Shown here: positions 1-8,194 of the stretch, piece after piece | How positions within the stretch are numbered: position 1 is the stretch's first letter | Layout: each line of letters opens with the position of its first letter | DNA from: Jeotgalibacillus proteolyticus | Lineage (GTDB): Bacteria; Bacillota; Bacilli; Bacillales; Jeotgalibacillaceae | Direction of reading: 5' to 3' | DNA length: 64,000 nt | NCBI RefSeq assembly: GCF_002926065.1 | Contig: NZ_PREZ01000008.1 | Location: 124,001-188,000 of the forward strand | Notes under the pieces: model-generated | What the model was told of the DNA's origin: nothing | What the model saw: the letters and a program-made list of their open reading frames with translations, nothing else | Databases searched by the model: none | Program-made: the position numbers and the translations under genes

Positions 1-91
1 TGAGATTAATTACCTGTTTTATACATATTATTAAAATAGGTAATTAAACACATAATTTTCAGATAATATGACCTTTTGACTTATGTAAAAG

Positions 92-129
92 AAAAAGCAG
101 AAGCTCATTTTCATGAACCTCTGCTTTTT
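92..129 (-). terminator. Intrinsic terminator after yjzC
   Basis: A 10-bp stem (AAAAAGCAGA at 92-101 pairing with TCTGCTTTTT at 120-129) lies just past the stop codon of the leftward gene. Read leftward it ends in a T-rich run, as expected for a rho-independent terminator. Confidence 0.7.
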
Positions 130-147
130 CAAAGTGATGATTATTTA

Positions 148-327
148 TTATGGCTTTCGCTTAGGCATCCAGACTCGGTCTTTATTTTTCGTCTCCGGAA
201 ATTCCTCTCCAGCTTTGAGCTTAATTTGATTTGGATCATTAACAGTGCTGCCCGTTTCCCCAATTTCTACATAGTACCCATTGTTCGGGGCTTTTTGTCC
301 TGGTTTAAATTGATGGTTCTGTCCCAT
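148..327 (-). CDS. yjzC: YjzC family small protein
   Basis: A 59-residue protein that starts MGQNHQFKPGQ and contains APNNGYYVEIGETG and a C-terminal RVW motif, closely resembling the YjzC family of Bacillus (small, function unknown). The ATG at 325-327 is preceded by a near-perfect Shine-Dalgarno AGGAGGGAAG at 331-340, so this start is surely used. Unusually, it lies in the same frame as the upstream DUF2515 ORF with no stop between them, so YjzC could also be made as the C-terminal tail of a longer protein. A terminator follows. The family identity is firm; the function is unknown. Confidence 0.85.
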   Translation of the reverse strand: MGQNHQFKPGQKAPNNGYYVEIGETGSTVNDPNQIKLKAGEEFPETKNKDRVWMPKRKP

Positions 328-1443
328 AATCTTCCCTCCTTTTTTAAGCTTCTTTCTAGTATGACCGCTCTTGGTTATTTTATTTTTTAACTTTAAAAGT
401 GCGGAGACGAACCGCAGAAAATGAAGTGTATAGTTATATCGTTTGGAAATATCCAATATCTTAGGTATCGTGAATTCATTAAAAAAATCAAAAACAGAAT
501 TATTTTGATACCATTCCTGATTCCAAAAGTTTGAAGCATATTTTCCCCAGGCATTTTCAAGAACAGGACTGTAGATCATTTTTCCGGTCTTCTTTGAAAA
601 ACAATCCGGCCAATAATCAGCGCGTGATCCTGAATGAACCGTGGAAGCACAAAATTCCGTGATTTCTTCAGTAAGGGAAGGAGAGGAGAAAAGCATGGCA
701 TAAAGCCGTTTTCCAAGACTAATTCTTTTTTCTAAAGGAGCAAAATGACTTACGTTTCGTCCGATCAGCTGAGTCTGTCCGAAATTACGGTGAGGAAACA
801 CAATATAATTAAAATGAAAAAATTCCTGAATCCGAAAAAGCCTCGATTCGTAAACCTTCTTCTGAAAATGGCTGTTAGAGATTAAACGCTGTTCGATATA
901 ATGCTGCTCATTAATAATGAGGGCAACGGTTAGAAGCTTTGAGCTAGGTGAGTTTAGAAATGAGTGCCAGATAGGCTCCATAAAAGAAGATACACCAAAG
1001 AAAGGGAGCAGTTTAAAGTAATTTTGCCGGTCATTTTTGCTTTTCTCATAAAGCAGCAGCTGCGGAAAGGCATCATGAAAGATAAACGCATTTGCCTTTT
1101 CTAAAAAGGCAAAAAAATCTTCTTTTTGCTGCTCGGAGAAAACAAACTCCAGCAGATTCCCCTTTAAATCCGTCATACTCCACCCTCCGTTTCTTGATAC
1201 CAAATGAGCAAGGAGCGCCCAATGAATCTCAGGGTGTCTTTGATAAAAATCAAAATAAGCCTGTGTTCTTGTCACGTTGGTCTGGTTTAACATACTGGTT
1301 TTTTTGTTAATTTCCTTAACCAATTCTTTTTCCTTTTCGTTCAGCTCCGGCTTATGCTTTATCTGGTTATGTGATTTCCATTTCGCAATCATGTCACGCT
1401 CTTCTTTAGACAATGTGTATGACGATCCTCTTCCCTCCTTCAT
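148..1443 (-). CDS. DUF2515 (YppC-like) protein, continuous in frame with YjzC
   Basis: An open frame of 431 codons. Residues ~1-372 match the DUF2515/YppC family of Bacillales (for example TRTQAYFDFYQRHPEIHWA and LAHLVSRNGGWSMTDLKG near residues 60-95); no enzymatic function is known. The last 59 residues are YjzC, with its own ribosome binding site. The start is taken as ATG at 1443, with AGAGGTGAG 5-6 bases upstream, rather than the in-frame GTG at 1449, which overlaps that site. YppC relatives are normally shorter (~320 residues), and the absence of a stop before YjzC makes this either a real fusion or a lost stop codon. The DUF2515 C-terminal segment before YjzC is basic and low-complexity, which fits read-through. 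Confidence 0.75.
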   Translation of the reverse strand: MKEGRGSSYTLSKEERDMIAKWKSHNQIKHKPELNEKEKELVKEINKKTSMLNQTNVTRTQAYFDFYQRHPEIHWALLAHLVSRNGGWSMTDLKGNLLEFVFSEQQKEDFFAFLEKANAFIFHDAFPQLLLYEKSKNDRQNYFKLLPFFGVSSFMEPIWHSFLNSPSSKLLTVALIINEQHYIEQRLISNSHFQKKVYESRLFRIQEFFHFNYIVFPHRNFGQTQLIGRNVSHFAPLEKRISLGKRLYAMLFSSPSLTEEITEFCASTVHSGSRADYWPDCFSKKTGKMIYSPVLENAWGKYASNFWNQEWYQNNSVFDFFNEFTIPKILDISKRYNYTLHFLRFVSALLKLKNKITKSGHTRKKLKKGGKIMGQNHQFKPGQKAPNNGYYVEIGETGSTVNDPNQIKLKAGEEFPETKNKDRVWMPKRKP

Positions 1444-1529
1444 TCTCACTCACCTCTTTACTTAATTTCCCTAACATAAATCTTCAACCTGCTTCATAAA
1501 AGTAAAATGATGAGAAAAGGAGGAAGGTT

Positions 1530-1873
1530 ATGCTCGATCAGCAAGTAGAAAATGTATTAAATGATCTGATTCAAATAGAAAATAATTCCTCTGCGCTTTA
1601 TTTAGCCATGTCTGCTTATTTAGCCAACCTGAATTATACGGGAATGGCCGCCTGGCACATCAATTTGCTGCTCAGACAGACCCTCAAACAGCCGTCGTTC
1701 TCCAGGAATTTCTGCGGGAGCAAATTGATGAAGAAGCACAATCACAGACGATCGTGGACCGCTTGAGTATTGCAGGAAGTAACGCAGCAGCTATTCTGGT
1801 ATTGGATCAGCAGCTCGGTCAGCGCGGCACTGCAGCAGCTCCGGGAGCCGGGACTGCACCAGCAGGTGGATAA
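1530..1873 (+). pseudogene. Ferritin remnant (internal deletion plus frameshift)
   Basis: Behind a good ribosome binding site (AGGAGG) the frame opens with a ferritin-like helix A (MLDQQVENVLNDLIQIE ... LYLAMSAYLANLNYTGMAAWH). From 1655 on, ferritin similarity continues in a different frame: a helix with VLQEFLREQIDEEAQ, then IVDRLSIAG and LVLDQQLGQR, ending at the TAA at 1871-1873. A normal ferritin has about 165-170 residues; here roughly the middle 60, which hold most of the ferroxidase residues and helices B-C, are missing and the two halves are out of frame. The product cannot be a working ferritin. The remaining halves are well preserved, suggesting recent loss. Confidence 0.75.
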
Positions 1874-1883
1874 CAATCAAAAG

Positions 1884-1920
1884 CAGGACATCCTTTCTAT
1901 TATGGATGTCCTGTTTTTTA
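1884..1920 (+). terminator. Terminator between ferritin remnant and the small leftward gene
   Basis: A perfect 10-bp stem CAGGACATCC (1884-1893) with GGATGTCCTG (1904-1913) followed by TTTTTT. It ends the rightward ferritin transcript and sits right against the 3' end of the leftward gene at 1923. Confidence 0.75.
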
Positions 1921-1922
1921 TA

Positions 1923-2180
1923 TTAAAATCCATTCATGTTTTCTTTTGTCTGGATGAGCTGTTCTTTCAGTTCGCGGATCGGCCCAATGTCTCCTCTTGC
2001 TGAAGAAGCGTTTTCGCAGGCGCGTTCAGCATGACCAAGCTTGTCCTTTGCTTCCTGGATATGAAGTGCTGAAGGATTAGTTTGAGCAAGCCCCGCTGCC
2101 TCTATGGCATTGTTTACGGAGTTGCTTAGTTGAAGAATAACCTCATCATCCTTCCAGCTTGTATCAGTCCTGTTTTCCAT
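1923..2180 (-). CDS. Small hydrophilic protein (85 aa), unknown
   Basis: An 85-residue soluble, mostly helical protein with AIEAAGLAQTNPSALHIQEAKDKL in its middle and no signal peptide or Cys. ATG at 2180 is preceded by AAAGGGAGAGATG. The pattern of Ala/Gln-rich amphipathic helices recalls small Bacillus proteins of the DUF2564 type, but I cannot assign it firmly. It sits alone between two terminators and convergent to the ferritin remnant. Function unknown. Confidence 0.6.
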   Translation of the reverse strand: MENRTDTSWKDDEVILQLSNSVNNAIEAAGLAQTNPSALHIQEAKDKLGHAERACENASSARGDIGPIRELKEQLIQTKENMNGF

Positions 2181-2331
2181 ATTTCATCTCTCCCTTTACT
2201 TGTTTAATTTACTATGGCAATTAACCGGTTTTTTTATTCAGGAGAATGGCTGCCTGAAATCCCCTGCAATAATTTAAGCCGCATTGCTTCATACTAGGAC
2301 TGTACTTCATTTTCTTAAGGAGGTTTTCATT

Positions 2332-2511
2332 ATGAGCAGGTCCAATAATAAAACGCCTTCAGCCAATAAAAATTCCTTGCCCCAAACACCAAAGGGATTG
2401 AAGATTGCGCCTGAAAATGTAAGTGAGGAGTTTGCAAGGGAGCTTGCAGCTCATGGTGATACCATTTCAAAGCGGGAGCTGAACAGGCTCAAGCTGAATA
2501 AGAACAAGTAA
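2332..2511 (+). CDS. YfhD-like small protein (59 aa)
   Basis: Translation most likely starts at ATG 2332, 9 bases after a strong AAGGAGG, giving 59 residues; a longer in-frame start at 2284 has no ribosome binding site. The protein is basic and hydrophilic, with LPQTPKGLK followed by EEFARELAAHGD, which resembles the YfhD family of small Bacillus proteins. No Cys, no membrane segment. It stands alone and is followed by a terminator. Family assignment is tentative; function unknown. Confidence 0.6.
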   Translation: MSRSNNKTPSANKNSLPQTPKGLKIAPENVSEEFARELAAHGDTISKRELNRLKLNKNK

Positions 2512-2518
2512 TAACACG

Positions 2519-2553
2519 CGGTTCTTGGGCACTTTAGCCTGGGAACCGTTTTT
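2519..2553 (+). terminator. Terminator after the YfhD-like gene
   Basis: CGGTTCTTGGGC (2519-2530) pairs with GCCTGGGAACCG (2537-2548), followed by TTTTT. Confidence 0.65.
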
Positions 2554-2643
2554 CGTGAGGCGGATTAGTTTAAATTAATCCCCCTCCTGCGTTACAGTGG
2601 GTACATAGAAAAATGCCTTACAGAAAATGGAGGAGATTAACTT

Positions 2644-3651
2644 ATGCAAAAGAAAATTCTTTTAATTAACCGTCCTGAAGGTACACCTGATCACAATGAT
2701 TTTAAAGTGGTGGAAGCAGAAATTGACCAGCCGTCTGACGGTGAGGTGCTTATTCGTACCATTTACATTTCCGTTGACCCCTATCTACGTGGACGAATGA
2801 ACGAAGGAAAGTCCTATGTAGAGCCATTTCAATTAAACGAGGTTATTACAAGCGGCGTGATCGGCCAGATAGAGGATTCAAAATCCGATCGTTTCAGCAA
2901 AGGAGACGTTGTCCTTGGCTCTTTAGGATGGCAGGAGTATTCGATTGCGAAGGAAGATACGATCCGAAAAATTGATCACAATCAGGCACCTGCCTCTGCT
3001 TATTTGAGCGTGTTAGGGATGACCGGATTAACAGCTTATTTTGGCTTACTTGATATCGGAAAACCAAAAGAAGGCGAGACTGTAGTCGTTTCAGGCGCTG
3101 CCGGAGCCGTCGGATCTGTTGTAGGGCAGATTGCTAAAATAAAAGGAGCGCGGGTTGTTGGGATTGCTGGTTCAAATGAAAAAACAAGCTACCTGAAAGA
3201 TCAGCTCGGCTTTGATGCAGTTATTAACTATAAAACACAAAACGTTCCAGACGCTCTTAAAGAAGCGTGTCCTGATGGAGTTGATGTTTATTTTGAGAAT
3301 GTAGGCGGTGAAATTGGCGATGCGGTGCTCCCGCTTTTAAATAATTTCGCGCGTATTCCAGTATGCGGAGCTATATCTTCATATAACAATGAAACGGAGG
3401 ATAAGGGTCCGCGTGTGCAGGGGCATCTGATTAAAACCAGCTCACTTATGCAGGGCTTCACTGTCGGCAACTACTCTTCCCGGTTTGGTGAAGGAGCAAA
3501 AGAGCTTGCCGGATGGTTAAGTGAAGGTAAAATTCAATACGAAGAAACTGTTACAGAGGGCTTTGATCATACGATTGATGCTTTTCTTGATTTATTCAAA
3601 GGTAAAAATCTTGGAAAAGCGCTTGTAAAGGTTGGAGACATTAACGAATAA
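2644..3651 (+). CDS. yfmJ: NADP-dependent oxidoreductase, YfmJ / LTB4-dehydrogenase-like
   Basis: A 335-residue zinc-free medium-chain reductase. Residues 1-120 are the GroES-like substrate domain (SVDPYLRGRM near 43-52, typical of the leukotriene B4 12-hydroxydehydrogenase / prostaglandin and alkenal reductase branch). Residues 120-290 form the Rossmann domain with AAGAVG at 152-157. The catalytic and structural zinc Cys clusters of alcohol dehydrogenases are absent, as expected for this branch. It likely reduces alpha,beta-unsaturated ketones or quinones with NADPH in the cytosol. The start is supported by GGAGG 9 bases upstream. It forms a single-gene unit ahead of a repeat element. B. subtilis YfmJ is the expected relative; the natural substrate is unknown. 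Confidence 0.88.
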   Translation: MQKKILLINRPEGTPDHNDFKVVEAEIDQPSDGEVLIRTIYISVDPYLRGRMNEGKSYVEPFQLNEVITSGVIGQIEDSKSDRFSKGDVVLGSLGWQEYSIAKEDTIRKIDHNQAPASAYLSVLGMTGLTAYFGLLDIGKPKEGETVVVSGAAGAVGSVVGQIAKIKGARVVGIAGSNEKTSYLKDQLGFDAVINYKTQNVPDALKEACPDGVDVYFENVGGEIGDAVLPLLNNFARIPVCGAISSYNNETEDKGPRVQGHLIKTSSLMQGFTVGNYSSRFGEGAKELAGWLSEGKIQYEETVTEGFDHTIDAFLDLFKGKNLGKALVKVGDINE

Positions 3652-3678
3652 TTATTGCCCTAAAAATTTCCGCAAAAA

Positions 3679-3876
3679 GACTGGGACATAACGTTAATTT
3701 TAAAAACGTGAGGTGAATGGAGCGGAAGGGGGCGACTCCTGCTTAGAGGAAGCGGGAACTTGAGATCCACTTGCGTTAGCAAGTTAGCGCAGGGCCCCGC
3801 CCCGCGAAAAGCGTCCTCCTGAAGCGCAGTGAACCGGGTAAACGAGGTTGAGACACACATTTGTCTCAGCCTCGTT
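3679..3876 (+). repeat. Intergenic repeat family, copy 1
   Basis: About 198 bp containing ACGTGAGGTGAATGGAGCGG, a CTTGAGATCCACTTGCG arm with AAGTTAGCGCAGGGCC, then GAAGCGCAGTGAACCGGG, ending in a hairpin GAGGTTGAGACA / TGTCTCAGCCTC. Related copies lie at 7268-7462 (inverted), 10763-10880 (shortened) and 14997-15172 (inverted). There is no coding potential; it behaves like a small non-autonomous mobile or REP-like element whose end doubles as a terminator. Confidence 0.8.
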
Positions 3877-3965
3877 GTGCGTTTAGAATCATTCACACAT
3901 TTGCCCAGCTTACATATTATAGTGAAAGTTACCCTGTTCAAAAATTAAGAAAAGTGGTGAATGAT

Positions 3966-4382
3966 ATGTCCTTGCCTAATATTCCGAATATCACACCAGT
4001 CATCTCCCTGGACCGCTGTGAGACCCTCAACCTTTTATTATCTTCCATTGCAATGGAGGAAATCGCACTTTCCCATATATTAAATGCTGAAGGAGAGAAG
4101 CTTCAGTTATTTTTAAAAACATGCCCAAAACATTTGGATGACTTCTTACTGATAAATGAAAGCATCAATAAAACCCTGCGCACAATTGTCAGATCCCAGC
4201 TGTTGCTTGAAATGAAGCTTGAGGACGCAGCAGATCTTGCTAAGAAATCAGATTGCTTCCCTCATCGCTGCTATGATGATAGAAAAAAATGCAAAAAAAC
4301 CCCCTGCAAAGAATCCACTCATCCTTGCAAAGAAAAGGAATGTAAGGGTTGTATGTATTGTGGCAAAAAAACCTTACATTAA
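3966..4382 (+). CDS. Spore coat/exosporium-like protein with PNIPNITP leader and Cys-rich tail
   Basis: The chosen ATG at 3966 has AGTGGTGA upstream and gives 138 residues; the open frame runs further upstream, but into the repeat element. The N-terminus reads SLPNIPNITPVISL then LLLSSIAMEEIALSHILNAEGEKLQ, a leader I recognise from Bacillus/Clostridium spore-surface-type proteins of undefined function. The last ~43 residues are very basic and hold eight Cys (DCFPHRC, KCKKTPC, HPCKEKECKGCMYC), suited to disulfide cross-linking or metal binding. It is followed at 44 bases by another small gene and then a broken glycosyltransferase, a combination that suggests a former surface-glycoprotein operon. 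The spore-surface role is inference. Confidence 0.6.
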   Translation: MSLPNIPNITPVISLDRCETLNLLLSSIAMEEIALSHILNAEGEKLQLFLKTCPKHLDDFLLINESINKTLRTIVRSQLLLEMKLEDAADLAKKSDCFPHRCYDDRKKCKKTPCKESTHPCKEKECKGCMYCGKKTLH

Positions 4383-4426
4383 AAAAGACCAAAGCGAGGG
4401 GTTGTGCAGAAAGGAGTCCTGAGATA

Positions 4427-4840
4427 ATGGCCGTTCACCTTGATGCGGAGAAAAATAAAACCTGCCTTTTGTCTTTTTCCAAAACATATGTCTGTTTTCT
4501 TACTCATACTGTTACTTTACTATTTGGATATCCTTATCATTACGAAGAAAAAAGACTTCATTTTGAACGCAGCCTGTTAGCTTCCATGAACCTGCTGGCA
4601 GCTCTTCATGAAAAAAGCTTTTCAAGGGATATACTTTTTCCTGACATTGAACTCTGTGTCCCAAATCAAAAAAGTCATGAAAAGGGCTCATCAGATACAT
4701 TTATTGATCACTTGTACCAGCTTGACCGCCTTATTAATGGTTATCCTTTTCTACTCCCCAAGCATAAAAAGCTTTATGAAACTTTGTTTAAGCTTATTCT
4801 CCATTACTATGATTGCACTCCTGCAGGGTTAAAATCGTGA
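4427..4840 (+). CDS. Hypothetical protein (137 aa)
   Basis: The start is set at ATG 4427 behind AAAGGAG; the frame is open further upstream but without a ribosome binding site. The protein is mixed hydrophobic and hydrophilic (FGYPYHYEEKRLHFERSLLASMNLL, then FLLPKHKKLYETLFKLILHYY), probably helical, with no signal peptide and a few Cys. I do not recognise the family. It follows the Cys-rich coat-like gene in the same direction and precedes the broken glycosyltransferase, so the three were probably co-transcribed. Confidence 0.5.
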   Translation: MAVHLDAEKNKTCLLSFSKTYVCFLTHTVTLLFGYPYHYEEKRLHFERSLLASMNLLAALHEKSFSRDILFPDIELCVPNQKSHEKGSSDTFIDHLYQLDRLINGYPFLLPKHKKLYETLFKLILHYYDCTPAGLKS

Positions 4841-4930
4841 TCGAAAATAGTGGTCTCGATCGTCCATGGGTGGGGAATAAATCGATCGGTTTGTTTTGAA
4901 GGAAACTATAACGAAAGCATGGATATGTGA

Positions 4931-5425
4931 ATGAGTGATAAACCATTTTTATCTCTTTGTATGATTGTAAAAGATGAAGAACAAGTGATAAGAAAATGCT
5001 TAAAAAGTGTAAAGGATGCTGTAGATGAAATTATTATTGTAGATACCGGTTCTACAGATGGAACGATTGATATTTGCGAGGAATTCAATGCACAGGTTTT
5101 GCCCTAAGAATGGATCGATGATTTTTCAGCTGTTCGTAATTATGGCCTGCTGCATGCAAGCGGAGACTGGATTTTGTGTCTCGATGCAGATGAGGAACTT
5201 GATTCTGCTGATAAAAATAGTTTAAAGAATAAATTGGAGACCACAAGTGCAGCTATCCTCTCTCTTCCCATCTTAAGCTATACTGGTAAATTAAATTCTG
5301 ACCCTAAAGAAGATGTGTTTGTCTTTTACCAGGCGTATCATTTCCTGGGACTTCGTCTTGAAGCCTTAATCAAAAAAGAAGAAGCCCTTGCCGCCTTCCA
5401 AAAAGAAAAAGACTCGTATTCCTAA
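4931..5425 (+). pseudogene. Broken family-2 glycosyltransferase (TPR-type), stop and deletion
   Basis: Starting at ATG 4931 the reading frame gives MSDKPFLSLCMIVKDEEQV and IIIVDTGSTDGTIDICEEF, the nucleotide-sugar binding half of a GT2 glycosyltransferase. An in-frame TAA at 5105-5107 interrupts it; the frame then continues with DDFSAVRNYGLLHASGDWI and LCLDADEEL (the DxD-type metal motif), and after about 70 more codons stops at 5425. The usual C-terminal TPR-containing ~200 residues are missing. Two lesions mean the gene is dead. The intact ancestor probably glycosylated the preceding coat-like protein, but that is inference from order only. Confidence 0.8.
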
Positions 5426-5429
5426 AAAA

Positions 5430-5460
5430 ATCCCCTCTCAGCCTGTCGTTGAGAGGGGAT
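5430..5460. terminator. Bidirectional terminator
   Basis: A perfect 11-bp stem ATCCCCTCTCA (5430-5440) / TGAGAGGGGAT (5450-5460), with A-rich sequence before and T-rich sequence after. It lies between the rightward pseudogene and the leftward catalase. Confidence 0.75.
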
Positions 5461-5467
5461 TACGTTT

Positions 5468-7120
5468 TTAATATGGATCTGCTTTATTTCCTTTGCTTTG
5501 AGCGCTGTAAACAGCTTTTTCACTTTTTATGGTACCAAGGCTCTCTTCGTTGCTTTGATTTTTCATCTCAGCTTTGACCTGCTCTAATTTCTCAGCTACA
5601 CGTCTGCCGTATTCTTCATCAGCTTGCGTGAAATGGTCAATCATCGTCTCCTGGATGGTTGTGTGGCAGACAGCGAGCGCATCAGCAAGGTTGCTGACAA
5701 GCTCTTCTCTTTCCCACTCCTCAAAATTGCGGTAGGTCTCGCCTGCCTGGCCAAAGTTATTTGGACGGTCAATCGGCTCTCTTACTAGTTTATCGTTGTA
5801 ATGAGGCTGGTGGTCCTTGCCCTCACGCTCCGCTTCTTTAAGTCCATCCAATACAGACGGCTCATAGTTAACATGTGGGTTTTTACCCGGCGGTGTATCT
5901 ACGTAATAGGTGCTTTGACCATCCCGCTGATTTGTTGCTACGCGTTTTTTCGGCGCATTAATCGGCAGCTGCAGATAGTTTGCACCAACACGATAGCGCT
6001 GGGTATCAGAATAGGAGAACGTTCTTCCCTGAAGCATTTTGTCGTCAGAAAAATCAAGTCCATCCACAAGAACTCCAGTACCAAAGGACGCCTGCTCCAC
6101 CTCAGCAAAGAAGTTTTCAGGATTTTTATTCAGCACCATTTTTCCTACAGGAAGGAATGGGAATTTATCAGTTGGCCATAGCTTTGTATCATCAAGCGGA
6201 TCAAAATCAAGCTCAGGGTGCTCATCATCGCTCATGATCTGAACGCAAAGCTCCCACTCAGGGTATTCTCCCCGGTCAATCGCTTCATAAAGATCCTGAG
6301 TCGCATGGCTTGTATTTTTCGATTGGACTTCATCTGCTTCCTTCTGTGTCAAATTACGGATACCCTGGCTAAGCGGCTCCCAGTGATATTTTACAAGCAC
6401 CGCTTTTCCTTCCGCATTAACCCACTTATAGGTATTAACACCGGAGCCCTGCATCTGCCGGTAATTTGCCGGGATGCCCCAAGGGGAGAAAAGAAATGTC
6501 ACCATATGGGTCGCTTCCGGGGATTGGGAAATGAAATCAAACATTCTTTCAGGATTTTGTATATTCGTTACGGGATCCGGCTTAAAGGCATGGATCATGT
6601 CTGGAAATTTAATTGGATCGCGTACAAAGAAAATCTTCAGGTTGTTACCAACAAGATCCCAGTTTCCATCCTCTGTATAAAACTTAACAGCAAATCCTCT
6701 CGGGTCACGTGCCGTTTCCGGAGATTCCTTTGCTCCTGCTACAGTTGAGAAACGGACAAAGACAGGTGTTTGTTTACCTGCGCCCTGAAAAACCTTGGCT
6801 CTCGTGTATGTAGAAACATCTTCATCACCGGCTTTGCCATATGTTTCAAAATAACCGTGAGCGCCTGCGCCTCTGGCGTGAACAACTCGTTCCGGTATTC
6901 TTTCGCGGTCGAAGTGAGAAATTTTTTCTAAGAAATCGTAGTTCTCTAACGTGGTAGGGCCTCTATTTCCAACTGTTCTAACATTTTGATTGTCTGTAAC
7001 AGGGTGTCCCTGACGATTGGTTAAGCTTTCCTTTGACTCGCCTGTACCCGTCCGTTCATCCCTGGAATTGCCTGCACCTTCTACAGAAGTACCTGTCATG
7101 TGATCCTTTTTCTTATCCAA
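5468..7120 (-). CDS. katX: Catalase, KatX-like
   Basis: A 550-residue small-subunit heme catalase that disproportionates hydrogen peroxide. Catalytic His81 ([10 protein letters not shown]), the distal Asn in DLVGNN (159-160) and the proximal heme ligand Tyr370 in [12 protein letters not shown] with Arg366 are all present. A hydrophilic ~45-residue N-terminal extension precedes the catalase core. Translation starts at TTG 7120, 7 bases after AGGAGG. Upstream lies a promoter that fits both sigma-F and sigma-B, exactly the regulation known for B. subtilis katX, the catalase that protects the germinating spore. Single-gene transcript ending in a bidirectional terminator. Catalase is certain; the katX label rests on the promoter and on general resemblance. 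Confidence 0.92.
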   Translation of the reverse strand: MDKKKDHMTGTSVEGAGNSRDERTGTGESKESLTNRQGHPVTDNQNVRTVGNRGPTTLENYDFLEKISHFDRERIPERVVHARGAGAHGYFETYGKAGDEDVSTYTRAKVFQGAGKQTPVFVRFSTVAGAKESPETARDPRGFAVKFYTEDGNWDLVGNNLKIFFVRDPIKFPDMIHAFKPDPVTNIQNPERMFDFISQSPEATHMVTFLFSPWGIPANYRQMQGSGVNTYKWVNAEGKAVLVKYHWEPLSQGIRNLTQKEADEVQSKNTSHATQDLYEAIDRGEYPEWELCVQIMSDDEHPELDFDPLDDTKLWPTDKFPFLPVGKMVLNKNPENFFAEVEQASFGTGVLVDGLDFSDDKMLQGRTFSYSDTQRYRVGANYLQLPINAPKKRVATNQRDGQSTYYVDTPPGKNPHVNYEPSVLDGLKEAEREGKDHQPHYNDKLVREPIDRPNNFGQAGETYRNFEEWEREELVSNLADALAVCHTTIQETMIDHFTQADEEYGRRVAEKLEQVKAEMKNQSNEESLGTIKSEKAVYSAQSKGNKADPY

Positions 7121-7160
7121 GAATAATCCTCCTTCACCTATTTTTTACTTTCACTGAACT

Positions 7161-7186
7161 ATTCCCCATAGTAAAATAAGGTAAAC
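7161..7186 (-). promoter_or_regulatory. Overlapping sigma-F / sigma-B type promoter of katX
   Basis: Read leftward: GTTTAC at 7186-7181, a 14-base spacer, GGGAAT at 7166-7161. This fits sigma-B (GTTTAA-N12-15-GGGWAW). Shifted by one base it fits sigma-F: GTTTA, 15-base spacer, GGGAATAGTT matching GGnRAnAnTw. It lies about 40 bases before the katX start. Confidence 0.65.
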
Positions 7187-7267
7187 GCCAGATTAGAATA
7201 ATTTTTATTTGATTTTAATGATTGTTAACATAATATAATGACTTATCAGATCCTAGCCTATAATTAA

Positions 7268-7462
7268 ACGAAGCTGGGATAAATGAGTCTCAGCCTCTTT
7301 TACCCGGTTCACTGCGCTTCAGGGGGATGCTTTCCGCGGGACGGGGCTTGAGCTAACTTGCTTCGCAAGTGGATCTCAAGCTCCCGCTTCTTCCCGCAGG
7401 AGTCACCCCCTTACGCTCCGTTCACCTCACGTTTTTAAAATTATTGTTATGTCCCAGCCTCC
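7268..7462 (-). repeat. Intergenic repeat family, copy 2 (inverted)
   Basis: Reverse orientation of the copy at 3679-3876: GAGTCTCAGCCTC, then CCGGTTCACTGCGCTTCAG, an inner palindrome GCTAACTTGCTTCGCAAGTGG, and CGCTCCGTTCACCTCACG, ending in ATGTCCCAGCCT. Together with the katX promoter it fills the 394-base gap between katX and the next gene. Confidence 0.8.
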
Positions 7463-7514
7463 GTTTATCTGCTTCAGAGAAACACTTTTACTACCCCTGC
7501 TTTAGCACTAACAT

Positions 7515-8015
7515 TTAGGTTGTCTTATCCGGGAAAATCCGGTCGACTACCTGATTGAATTCATTTGCAAGACCTTCAACAGGCTCTCCTTCTTTTACCC
7601 GATTGCCGTATTCAGCCATGCGGTCAGTAAAGTCAGGATTTGATGAGACATACACATGCTCTACACCCTCAAGATCAGCTTCCTCTACTTCCTTTGTCAC
7701 CTTCTCCTTAACCTCACTTGGGATTTCATTTGCAGCAGTATCTTTTAAATTAACCGCTACAAAAGCATTGTGAGCAGAAACAAATACCCAGGCGTGCTCG
7801 ACTTCATCTAAATTTGCAATGCGGTCTGCTACTTCTTCCTCCACATTTAAGCGGGCATCATTGTTGTCCTGTGTATGACCATCCTCTCTGTTTACAAGGT
7901 TTGCGACTTCAGGATTGTCGTTTTGTTCAACTGCTTCATCTGCCTGGTTCACATTACATGCAGCGATTAAGAAAACAGCAATAACCAGCTGGACTCCAAT
8001 CATCATTTTTTTCAT
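7515..8015 (-). CDS. YhcN/YlaJ family sporulation lipoprotein
   Basis: A 166-residue lipoprotein: signal peptide and lipobox LIAAC with acylated Cys20, then an acidic linker and a YhcN/YlaJ-type domain (EEVADRIANLDEVEHAWVFVSAHNAFVAVNL, then EEADLEGVEHVYVSSNPDF). Family members sit in the forespore or inner spore membrane and several affect germination; the molecular activity is unknown. The start has a perfect AAGGAGGG. It is a monocistronic unit between a repeat element and the divergent metE leader. A CATACATA element upstream (on the minus strand near 8068-8075) resembles a sporulation sigma-E -10 box, weakly. Confidence 0.88.
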   Translation of the reverse strand: MKKMMIGVQLVIAVFLIAACNVNQADEAVEQNDNPEVANLVNREDGHTQDNNDARLNVEEEVADRIANLDEVEHAWVFVSAHNAFVAVNLKDTAANEIPSEVKEKVTKEVEEADLEGVEHVYVSSNPDFTDRMAEYGNRVKEGEPVEGLANEFNQVVDRIFPDKTT

Positions 8016-8110
8016 GTTAGTCCCTCCTTATTCATTTGATCTTAAATTAACCAGATTTTTCTTTTATATGTATGGAACTTACTCACTTGCTCTTGATTCA
8101 AAATAAAAGA

Positions 8111-8139
8111 TTGACAATTCAAACAGACAGAGATAAAGT
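8111..8139 (+). promoter_or_regulatory. Sigma-A promoter of metE
   Basis: TTGACA (8111-8116), a 17-base spacer, TAAAGT (8134-8139). It stands ~60 bases ahead of the cobalamin riboswitch. Confidence 0.65.
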
Positions 8140-8194
8140 AAAAAACAATTTCATATGTGGAAAAAGGTATTTTGAAAATTTGTTTTTTCAAAAT

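Noticed and set aside
6218-6748. 176-codon ORF opposite katX
   Set aside because: Mirror frame of a certain catalase gene with no start signals.
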